NCBI GenBank assembly: GCA_965646165.1
Contig: CBFFYP010000035.1
Coordinates: 1-42,157 of the forward strand
From: MGBC114844 sp910585855
Lineage (GTDB): Bacteria; Bacillota; Clostridia; Lachnospirales; Lachnospiraceae
Length of the DNA stretch: 42,157 bases
Direction: 5' to 3'
In this document: positions 15,849 through 22,590 of the stretch, piece after piece
Layout of the letters: each line of letters begins with the position of its first letter
Numbering within the stretch: the stretch's first letter is position 1
Program-made: the position numbers and the translations under genes
The notes under the pieces: model-generated
Databases searched by the model: none
What the model was told of the DNA's origin: nothing
The model's input: only the letters and a program-made list of their open reading frames with translations

Positions 15849-15889
15849 TCCCCACGATCTAACATCCCCCTGCATATACAGCAAAAACT

Positions 15890-16381
15890 CTACATAACTC
15901 CAGTCACCTTCAAAACCCAATAAATCACCCCAAGCCCCCAACTCGATACAATCCCATAAAGAATCACTGGTCCTGCAATCGTAAATATCTTACATCCCAA
16001 TCCAAAAATCCATCCCTCCTTTTTAAATTCAATCGCAGTAGCCGCTACCGAATTTGCAAACCCAGTAATCGGTACAATCGCCCCTGCCCCTCCAAGTTTC
16101 ACCAACTTTCCAAACTGATTAAACCCAGTAAGTACCACACTAATCAAAATTAAAGTAAGCAGATTCCATTTCCCCGCTGTATCCTTATCCATTCCAAAGG
16201 ACATATAACCATTAATAAAATACTGCCCCAAAAGGCAAAACAGCCCACCCATCCAAAATGCATGAAACATATTTTTCCAGACATTATGTTTGGGAGTAAC
16301 CCGCTTTACCTCTTTTTCAAACCGCTGTTCCTTTGTTTCCATCTCTATCTCTACCTCATTTCCTATTTTCATTTCCCCCAT
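15890..16381 (-). CDS. spoVAC: Stage V sporulation protein AC (SpoVAC)
   Basis: A charged N terminus of about 40 residues is followed by four or five membrane segments. The family signature is LGGAGAIVPITGFANSVAATAIEFKKEGWIFG-like (about 95-130; only part quoted: VPITGFANSV). SpoVAC is the mechanosensitive-channel subunit of the SpoVA complex. The ATG at 16381 overlaps the spoVAB stop (TGATG), implying translational coupling. A GTG one codon earlier is possible. About 40 bp past its stop comes repeat A4, where the operon appears to be split from spoVAD-spoVAE. Confidence 0.93.
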   Translation of the reverse strand: MGEMKIGNEVEIEMETKEQRFEKEVKRVTPKHNVWKNMFHAFWMGGLFCLLGQYFINGYMSFGMDKDTAGKWNLLTLILISVVLTGFNQFGKLVKLGGAGAIVPITGFANSVAATAIEFKKEGWIFGLGCKIFTIAGPVILYGIVSSWGLGVIYWVLKVTGVM

Positions 16382-16809
16382 CACCCGTCAATAGAAAGCA
16401 ATCCGCTTAACTGCAAAAAAGCCCCGATTCCTCTTCCAAGTGCAATCCCAAGCACAATATAACAAATCCCCTTTGACAGCCGGGCTCGTCTGGCATAAAT
16501 CGAAGTAATATTTAAACTCTCCGCCAAAGACATTGCCAAAACTCCAACAAAAATTCCGATAAACCAGCCAATTATCAAAACCCCAATCTTTCCAATCGGC
16601 ACTGTTACGGGAAAAAGAGAAAAAATCGTTCCTGCCAATGCCCCAAGTGTAATACTCGTTTCATAATGCCGTGCAAACTCTGCTGTATGGCTCTTTCCGG
16701 CAAGCCGTGCCACAACTCCAATCGTAGTAATCAAAGCCACAATTCCTGCCGACACAGCAGCACCGCCGCTTGCACCGATAACTACCAAAGCAAGTACTCT
16801 CCACCACAT
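16381..16809 (-). CDS. spoVAB: Stage V sporulation protein AB (SpoVAB)
   Basis: 142 residues, nearly all membrane segments (about five). It matches SpoVAB in size, position and the pattern GGAAVSAGIVALITTIGVV, with LFPVTVPIG in the middle. It belongs to the SpoVA dipicolinate transport complex. It starts 12 bp after the spoVAA stop, with AAGGAGAG as ribosome binding site, and its TGA overlaps the spoVAC start. Confidence 0.9.
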   Translation of the reverse strand: MWWRVLALVVIGASGGAAVSAGIVALITTIGVVARLAGKSHTAEFARHYETSITLGALAGTIFSLFPVTVPIGKIGVLIIGWFIGIFVGVLAMSLAESLNITSIYARRARLSKGICYIVLGIALGRGIGAFLQLSGLLSIDG

Positions 16810-16821
16810 CCTATTCTCTCC

Positions 16822-17448
16822 TTACTGCACTTCAATATGCTTATCTTTTCGATTCACTCCTTCAATCAATGTCTTATTGATATCATCCTCATACAACCGC
16901 ATCTCTACCTCAACCGGAGTTGGATCGGTCGTTACCTTCTTTCCGCCAAAATGGTTATAAAACAATAAAATTCCCGCTACCAGTCCAATCGAATAGGAAA
17001 TCTCTAAAACAGTATATCCTGCTGCATCTTCACCCAGTATTCTGCGGTACAATTCATCAAATATCGTAGTCACTCCAACGTCATTATGAAAGGTTAAAAT
17101 CGAAAATCCTGCTCCGAAAAAAGTGGTCAGACAAATAAATAAAAATTTCCCCCATCGAATCCAAGGGGACTGCTTGCGAGGTGCTTCATAATCAATAATA
17201 AAATCAATTTCACCTAAATTCTGTATCTCAAGCTGCGGACAGATTTTATGAATTTCCTCTATCACTTTTAAAATTGAAAATACATAGCGGTTATTCTTCT
17301 GATCCGGAATTTTCAGCAATCGGATTGCCTTTATCTTATTTAAAAGTTCCCGATTGGTACACTCCATATTGGCAACATCCGACAAAAAAATATCTTTATG
17401 ACAGACCTCGATATTTTTTGCAATCTTAAGATACAAAATATCACTCAT
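16822..17448 (-). CDS. spoVAA: Stage V sporulation protein AA (SpoVAA)
   Basis: 208 residues. A soluble N-terminal domain (about 1-115; starts MSDILYLKIAKNIEV, contains IKAIRLLKIP) is followed by two membrane segments (about 120-140 and 170-190). It is the first subunit of the SpoVA operon. The start at 17448 is chosen because it overlaps the stop of an upstream small membrane ORF (ATGA). A longer in-frame extension upstream has no family similarity. It is likely transcribed in the forespore together with spoVAB and spoVAC. Confidence 0.9.
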   Translation of the reverse strand: MSDILYLKIAKNIEVCHKDIFLSDVANMECTNRELLNKIKAIRLLKIPDQKNNRYVFSILKVIEEIHKICPQLEIQNLGEIDFIIDYEAPRKQSPWIRWGKFLFICLTTFFGAGFSILTFHNDVGVTTIFDELYRRILGEDAAGYTVLEISYSIGLVAGILLFYNHFGGKKVTTDPTPVEVEMRLYEDDINKTLIEGVNRKDKHIEVQ

Positions 17449-17621
17449 AACCAGCCTCGCTTTCCAAAAAGCTCTTCTGCCATTACCAGTGTCCCGTTTA
17501 CCTGCGGCTGCGTCAAAATATGATAGACAAAATATACCAAAAGTCCAATTAAACACAATGCTGCTATCACCAGCAGCCAAAGTACAATATCATACTGTTC
17601 TTTCTTTATAACCGGCTTCAT
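17445..17621 (-). CDS. Small single-span membrane protein upstream of spoVAA
   Basis: 58 residues beginning MKPVIKKEQYDIVLWLLVIA, with one hydrophobic segment (about 11-36) and a short polar C terminus ending LFGKRGWL. It has a ribosome binding site (GAAGGA, 5 nt from ATG). Its TGA shares the ATGA of the spoVAA start, the same tight coupling seen between other genes of this operon. I do not recognise the family. The context suggests a spore-inner-membrane accessory of the SpoVA system. Confidence 0.65.
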   Translation of the reverse strand: MKPVIKKEQYDIVLWLLVIAALCLIGLLVYFVYHILTQPQVNGTLVMAEELFGKRGWL

Positions 17622-17654
17622 GACTGTCCTTCACTCCTCTCTGCTCTACTGTCA

Positions 17655-17740
17655 AGCGATATTTGCTTTCTTGCCAATATCGCTTTTTATGCACAGGGAC
17701 ACATAAGGAAATTAGCAGCTTCGCTGCATGTGTCCCGTGC
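17655..17740. other. Two stem-loops between sigF and the spoVA operon
   Basis: The first stem is AGCGATATT (17655-17663) / AATATCGCT (17676-17684), followed by TTTTT on the plus strand, the wrong strand for the local genes. The second is GCACAGGGACACA (17691-17703) / TGTGTCCCGTGC (17729-17740), with an inner GCAGC/GCTGC stem. The second contains GACACATAAG, also present in family B, so it may be a decayed relative. The spoVA promoter should also lie in this 197-bp gap. No convincing sigma-G match was found. Confidence 0.45.
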
Positions 17741-17818
17741 GGCGATTAGGAAACATCTTTCCTACTCGATATTCAGTCTTTCTACCATCAGTATGGTTTT
17801 TATTTCAAAAATTATACA

Positions 17819-18547
17819 TTACATTTTTCCTCTCATTCGAAGTAAAATCTTCTTTTCTAACCGTGATACCTGTACTTGGCTGATTCCTAATTCCTTTGCC
17901 ACTTCTGTCTGCGTTTTTTCTTTATAATAGCGCAAAATAATCAATTTTTTCTCTTCATTAGAAAGCTCGTCCAATAACTGCTTAATCATCATATGATTTA
18001 ATAAACTCTCCGTCTGTCCGACACTGACATCCTCCCGTGCCTCAATTTTATCCAGCAGATAAATTTCATTTCCATCTCCCTGATAGACTGTACGGTAAAT
18101 CGATTCCACCTCTTCATTTGCTTCCATTGCCATAATAATATCCTCTACAGAAAGTTCTGTCGTTGCTGTAATTTCTTCCAATGTTGCATCTCTTCCAAGC
18201 TGAAAGGCAAGCTGTTCGGCTGCTTTTTTTATCTTCCAGCCGTTTTCTTTTAATGTACGGCTGACTTTTACCATCCCATCGTCCCGCAAAAATCGTTTGA
18301 TTTCTCCCTGTATCATCGGTACAGCATAAGTAGAAAATCGGACATCATAATTAGTATCAAATTTATCAATCGCCTTTAAAAGCCCGATACTTCCAATCTG
18401 AAACAAATCCTCCAATTCGTATCCTCTGCCGGAAAATCTGCGGACTATGCTCCAGATTAGTCCCATATTTTCCGTAACCAGACGATCTCTGGCACTTTTA
18501 TCCCCTCTGTGTGCAGCCTCAATCAGGCGAATCGTATCATCTGCCAT
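17819..18547 (-). CDS. sigF: RNA polymerase sigma-F factor
   Basis: 242 residues. Region 2 is intact (ENMGLIWSIVRRF, DLFQIGSIGLLKAIDKFD, VRFSTYAVPMIQGEIKRFLRD), as are region 3 and a region 4 helix-turn-helix (KTQTEVAKELGISQVQVSRLEKKI). It is the first forespore-specific sigma factor, held inactive by SpoIIAB. Its ATG directly follows the spoIIAB stop (TAAATG), as expected for the spoIIA operon. It is the third gene of spoIIAA-spoIIAB-sigF. Confidence 0.96.
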   Translation of the reverse strand: MADDTIRLIEAAHRGDKSARDRLVTENMGLIWSIVRRFSGRGYELEDLFQIGSIGLLKAIDKFDTNYDVRFSTYAVPMIQGEIKRFLRDDGMVKVSRTLKENGWKIKKAAEQLAFQLGRDATLEEITATTELSVEDIIMAMEANEEVESIYRTVYQGDGNEIYLLDKIEAREDVSVGQTESLLNHMMIKQLLDELSNEEKKLIILRYYKEKTQTEVAKELGISQVQVSRLEKKILLRMRGKM

Positions 18548-18988
18548 TTACTGCTCCGGCTGTTTGCTGATAATTTTTCTCATTCGTACTACCGTCCCTT
18601 GGTTCAGTCTAGATTCTACCTCCAGCCCGTCCATAAACACTTCCATAAACACAAAACCCATCCCGGAGCGATCTAATTCAGGTTTTGTTGTAAATAACGG
18701 TTCACGTGCCCTAGGCACATTTTCAATTCCGCATCCCCAATCTGTTATAATCAAACTCAATTCATTGCGGATAAAATCTAATCGTGCCTCTAAACGCACC
18801 ATCCCATGCTTTTTCTCATACCCGTGAATAATACTGTTGGTCACTGCCTCCGATACAGCCGTCTTAATATCCTCAATCTCTTCCAAAGTCGGATTTAACT
18901 GAGAAGCAAAGGCTGCTACCGCCACTCTGGCAAAACTCTCATTTGCTGAAATACTGTCAAATTCCAGTGTCATCTGATTTGTTTCCAT
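18548..18988 (-). CDS. spoIIAB: Anti-sigma-F factor / serine kinase SpoIIAB
   Basis: 146 residues, a GHKL-fold kinase. The N-box is in EAVTNSIIHGYEKKHG (about 45-60), followed by DWGCGIENVPRAREPLFTTK (G1 box and ATP lid) and RSGMGFVFMEVFMD. It binds sigma-F to block it and phosphorylates SpoIIAA. GGAGGGG precedes the start. It lies 33 bp after spoIIAA and abuts sigF. Confidence 0.96.
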   Translation of the reverse strand: METNQMTLEFDSISANESFARVAVAAFASQLNPTLEEIEDIKTAVSEAVTNSIIHGYEKKHGMVRLEARLDFIRNELSLIITDWGCGIENVPRAREPLFTTKPELDRSGMGFVFMEVFMDGLEVESRLNQGTVVRMRKIISKQPEQ

Positions 18989-19021
18989 AGAACATTCCCC
19001 TCCTGCAAATCTGCTTGCCTG

Positions 19022-19339
19022 CTATTTTTGTATCTCAAAAACTTCAATAATCTTATAAAGCCCAGAAATCTCCATAATTCGGTTAATATTTCGTCCGACC
19101 CCGGCAACTCCGACAAATCCACCCCGTGCCTTCATCTTTTTATAACGCCCAATTATCATTCCAATCCCCGAACTATCCATAAAAACAGTTTCACTAAAAT
19201 CAAACAAAATTCCCTGAATCCCTCCTTCCAAAATCCATTCATCTGTCTTTAAACGAATCCTTGTCGCACAGTGATCGTCCAATTCATGCCCCAGCCCAAC
19301 AATCAAAACCCCTTCCCGAACTTCATAGCTTTCTTCCAT
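19022..19339 (-). CDS. spoIIAA: Anti-sigma-F factor antagonist SpoIIAA
   Basis: 105 residues with a STAS fold. VFMDSSGIGMIIGRYKKMK (about 52-70) holds the phospho-acceptor serine (Ser57 by alignment with Ser58 of Bacillus subtilis). The unphosphorylated form releases sigma-F from SpoIIAB. The start at 19339 (MEESYEVREG) gives the usual family length. The open frame runs farther upstream but through the terminator of the preceding gene. It heads the spoIIA operon, and a terminator just upstream isolates it from the TPR gene. Confidence 0.95.
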   Translation of the reverse strand: MEESYEVREGVLIVGLGHELDDHCATRIRLKTDEWILEGGIQGILFDFSETVFMDSSGIGMIIGRYKKMKARGGFVGVAGVGRNINRIMEISGLYKIIEVFEIQK

Positions 19340-19391
19340 TCCCTTTCCATCCTTTCTGCCAATTCTCATAAAAAAATTCTTTCTTAACACT

Positions 19392-19437
19392 AAAAAAAGA
19401 ACGCTCCTCCCCCCTGCTGGTTTCGAAATCGTTCTTT
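19392..19437 (-). terminator. Rho-independent terminator after the TPR gene
   Basis: On the minus strand AAAGAACG (19430-19437) pairs with CGTTCTTT (19396-19403), followed by a run of T. It lies 45 bp past the TPR stop and upstream of spoIIAA, so the spoIIA promoter should lie between it and 19339. Confidence 0.75.
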
Positions 19438-19481
19438 TATGGAATATAAATATAAACATTTCCATTTTTCCATTTGTTTTT

Positions 19482-20873
19482 TTAATTTGTTTTATACTCT
19501 CTTGCATACTTTGCAAACCCGTCATTAGGAAATCGTTCCAGTACCATATCCATACACTCATTTCCCTTGTCGGCATCTCCCAACCTCTGATAACACCGCC
19601 CCATATAATAAAGCAAAGCGGAATCCACTGCATCGGCATCTAACGCATAAGCCCGCTGAAAACTTTCCAATGCCGCTTCATAATTCTCCTGATTCCGATA
19701 TTGATTATACCCCGTATCATATAATCCACGAATCGCCCGTGCAACAGAATCTGTTCGAATCTGCTGATAAACCGCTGCATAAGTTTCTGACTGAGCAAAA
19801 TTTGCATCAATTTCATTTAGTTTTTCTGCAGCCTCCAAATAACTTCCCTGTTCATAGTACTGCATTGCTAAAAGCAGCTTTTCATACTCGGTAGAAATAT
19901 CCGGTGCAGATGCATAACTCTCTATCTCTGACTGCAGAGTGCTAATCTGATTAGAAAGCTCTTCTTTTTCCCGCTCCAGTTCCGATACCTGTACACCGTA
20001 ATTGCTCAACTGACTACTCATATTTTCAAAATTTTTCTGATATTCCAATGACAGATTTTTCTCTTTTGCCGGAAGCATCAAAAACCATGCCGCCGCAATT
20101 CCAATCGCAATTCCAATTACTACATTTAAAATGGTAAGACCACCTGTATTGGTATCCTTATAGTTGGTCGGCGGAATAATTACATCATCTCCGCTAATCT
20201 TTGGTCGTGGACGCTCCTGTACTTTTTTAGCCTTTCCCTCTCCTTTTTTCTCTTTTTCTTTTAAAACTCCATTTACTTCATTTAAATACTGCAAGGTAAG
20301 AGGATTATTTTTATCAATCGCAATCGCTTTTTTTAACTGCTTTGCTGCCTTTTCATGCTCATTATTATCAATATAAAGCAGTGCCAAAAGCTGATAGCCC
20401 TTTATCAGATTCGGATTCATATTCAGCACTTTTTTTAACTGAATCACTGCCAAATCATGACTGTCCTGCTTAGCATAAGCCAATGCCTGATTATATTTCT
20501 TAATCGTCTGATTAATCGTTTCTAATCTAGACGCATTTTTTTTTATCTCATTTAAATAATTATCTGCTATATTTTTTTCCGGCTGCAGATTCTTACTAAT
20601 CACCCATTGAGAGAGTGCCGCTACTGCCTCTCCCATTTCAAAATAAACAAGTCCTAACAGATTTCTGGCATTTATATTTTGTTTATTCAGCTTGATGCTT
20701 CGTCTTAAAGCATCTGCTGCTCCGGTCAAATCTCTTGCCTGTGCCTTAGAAAGCCCCTGATTATAATGAGCCTCAGAGCTGCGAATAATTTTTTTATACA
20801 TCGCCACATCCGCTCCGCATTTATTGCAGAACTCACTCTCAGAAAGGACTGCATTGCATTTATAACATCTCAT
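19482..20873 (-). CDS. Zinc-ribbon and TPR membrane protein
   Basis: 463 residues. An N-terminal zinc ribbon (CYKCN..CNKCG, about 3-19) is followed by TPR repeats on the cytoplasmic side (about 35-200, for example AVIQLKKVLNMNPNLIKGYQLLALLY in part: KKVLNMNPNL). A Lys/Glu-rich linker precedes one membrane segment (about 245-268). A coiled coil follows (about 280-315, SELEREKEELSNQISTL), then further TPR repeats outside (about 330-460). Such proteins act as scaffolds. No partner is evident. It is followed by a terminator, so probably separate from the spoIIA operon, although co-oriented. Confidence 0.8.
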   Translation of the reverse strand: MRCYKCNAVLSESEFCNKCGADVAMYKKIIRSSEAHYNQGLSKAQARDLTGAADALRRSIKLNKQNINARNLLGLVYFEMGEAVAALSQWVISKNLQPEKNIADNYLNEIKKNASRLETINQTIKKYNQALAYAKQDSHDLAVIQLKKVLNMNPNLIKGYQLLALLYIDNNEHEKAAKQLKKAIAIDKNNPLTLQYLNEVNGVLKEKEKKGEGKAKKVQERPRPKISGDDVIIPPTNYKDTNTGGLTILNVVIGIAIGIAAAWFLMLPAKEKNLSLEYQKNFENMSSQLSNYGVQVSELEREKEELSNQISTLQSEIESYASAPDISTEYEKLLLAMQYYEQGSYLEAAEKLNEIDANFAQSETYAAVYQQIRTDSVARAIRGLYDTGYNQYRNQENYEAALESFQRAYALDADAVDSALLYYMGRCYQRLGDADKGNECMDMVLERFPNDGFAKYAREYKTN

Positions 20874-20940
20874 GTTTTTCCACCTTAACCTATATTCCGC
20901 TATGTCCTACTCGTCGTAACCATGTCACTTTATCTGACAG

Positions 20941-21078
20941 TCATTTTTCCTTTTCTTTCATCATCTCAATCATAATATCCACAGCATCCGTCAAATCATT
21001 ATTATATATAGCATCCTCCGCCTCTTCCACTTCCAAACTAGGATGAAACTTTTTAATCTCTGTATCAAAATCAATCAT
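20941..21078 (-). CDS. Small acidic protein overlapping folC
   Basis: 45 residues (begins MIDFDTEIKKFHPSLEVEEA), acidic and probably helical. The ATG overlaps the end of folC (ATGATTGA), which implies translational coupling. The frame ends 67 bp before the TPR gene start. I do not recognise the family. The coupling is the main support for it being real. Confidence 0.55.
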   Translation of the reverse strand: MIDFDTEIKKFHPSLEVEEAEDAIYNNDLTDAVDIMIEMMKEKEK

Positions 21079-22381
21079 AAATAAAATCCTCCATTTTTTC
21101 TACTATTGTCTTAATCTGCCCTACCAGATAAAGAGAACCTGCGCAGAACAGCAAACCATCTTTCCCTTTCCATTCCATTCCTTTTAAAAACGCCTCTTTC
21201 ATATCTGCAATACAAACCAACTCTGCCTTCGTTTCCCTTAAAAAAGCCTTTCTGATCTCTTGCAGATCCCTTTTTCTGCTCCCTTCTATCTCTGTTAAAA
21301 TTACAGCAGAAAACTCCTCTTTCTCACATAAAATCTGAACCATCGGCTCAAGCTCTTTTTCCTTTACAACAGAAAATAACAGCACTCGTTTTCTCTTCTG
21401 CGGCATCCCCCTTACCGCCTCCATAAATGCTGTAATCCCTGCTTGATTATGCGCACCGTCTACAAAAACCCCGGAAAGAACCTCCTCCATTCTCCCGTGC
21501 CAATTCACTTTTGTAAATGCTCTTTGTATGATATCAGCCGCAATCGGCTGTACTTTTGTCAAACTTTCTATCGCTGCCAAAGCAACCGCTCCATTTGCCG
21601 CCTGATAAGCAGCCAAAAACGGAAGTGAAAAGTTGCTGTTACCATAATAACCACAATTCATACAAAAATCAATAGATTTATCATGGATTTTTAAAATTTT
21701 ATAATCTTTTTCAGTAATTTTATAAATAAAAGCATGATGTTTTCGTGCCGTTTCCTCTATCTTATCAGATACTGCCTGATCCGATCCCCAATAAACCACA
21801 GGCACATTTTCTTTTATAATTCCCGCCTTTTCCAAAGCAATCTCCTCCAATGTTTCACCTAAAATTTCCATATGATCATAACTAATCGGCGTAATCACCG
21901 TAAGAAGCGGACGCAGAAATATATTTGTAGCATCTAACCTTCCGCCCAGCCCGGTTTCTAGCACAATAAAATCCACCTGTTCCTGTACAAAATAAACCAT
22001 CGCCATACCAAAAAGAAACTCAAAATATGCTGGATGAAAATACCCTTCCTGTACCATCTGTTCACTTGCCCGTTTTACTTTCTCAAAAACCATACAAAAC
22101 TCATTTTCTTTTATTAGCTGACCATTAATCTGTATTCTCTCCTCTATTCTCACTAAATGAGGAGAAAGAAACAAAGCCGTCCTATACCCTGCCTCCTCTA
22201 AAACCCCAGCAATATAAGTACAAACCGACCCCTTCCCATTCGTCCCAGCTACATGAATAATACCCGACTGCCCTCTATCAATATGCAATATCTCAAACAG
22301 CCGAATCGTATTCGACAATTTTGTCTTCTTCGCAAATCTAGGAATCGAATCAATATATGCTACACAATCTTCATAATTCAT
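21071..22381 (-). CDS. folC: Folylpolyglutamate synthase / dihydrofolate synthase
   Basis: 436 residues of the Mur-ligase family. The ATP-binding loop is GTNGKGS (about 46-52). LETGLGGRLDATN, SYDHMEILG and VDGAHN are family hallmarks of FolC. It adds glutamate to folates (and may form dihydrofolate from dihydropteroate). The start at 22381 follows GAAGG at normal spacing. Two further in-frame starts (ATG 22387, GTG 22390) are possible. A family B repeat lies just upstream. The downstream small ORF overlaps its stop. Confidence 0.94.
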   Translation of the reverse strand: MNYEDCVAYIDSIPRFAKKTKLSNTIRLFEILHIDRGQSGIIHVAGTNGKGSVCTYIAGVLEEAGYRTALFLSPHLVRIEERIQINGQLIKENEFCMVFEKVKRASEQMVQEGYFHPAYFEFLFGMAMVYFVQEQVDFIVLETGLGGRLDATNIFLRPLLTVITPISYDHMEILGETLEEIALEKAGIIKENVPVVYWGSDQAVSDKIEETARKHHAFIYKITEKDYKILKIHDKSIDFCMNCGYYGNSNFSLPFLAAYQAANGAVALAAIESLTKVQPIAADIIQRAFTKVNWHGRMEEVLSGVFVDGAHNQAGITAFMEAVRGMPQKRKRVLLFSVVKEKELEPMVQILCEKEEFSAVILTEIEGSRKRDLQEIRKAFLRETKAELVCIADMKEAFLKGMEWKGKDGLLFCAGSLYLVGQIKTIVEKMEDFIYD

Positions 22382-22418
22382 ACACATCACCTTCTAACCC
22401 ATAAATTAAAAACTGGGA

Positions 22419-22565
22419 GGTCGCCAAAATCCGAAGGGGTCTGCGCAGGTTCATCATTTCCCGTCGGCACTTAGGCGCTGTATTTTAGCGCCTTATGTGT
22501 CCGCTACGAGGAAATGCTAAGCGAGAGCGGGCTCGGAGTGGACTTCCCTTCGGATTTTGGCGTCC
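22419..22565 (+). repeat. Family B structured repeat, unit B3 (single copy)
   Basis: GGTCGCC at the 5' end, GGCGTCC at the 3' end. A 16-bp perfect outer stem pairs 22423-22438 with 22546-22561. The apical hairpin is GGCGCT (22474-22479) / AGCGCC (22487-22492), with a GTATTTT-type loop. The core is nearly identical to B2. It lies between folC and the GH2 gene. Confidence 0.85.
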
Positions 22566-22590
22566 CCTCCAGACATTGTATTAACATCCT

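Noticed and set aside
17655..17690. Terminator of sigF
   Set aside because: The T run follows the stem only on the plus strand, whereas sigF and its neighbours run on the minus strand.
19340..19639. N-terminal extension of SpoIIAA
   Set aside because: It would run through the preceding gene's terminator and 3' end. The family length fits the start at 19339.
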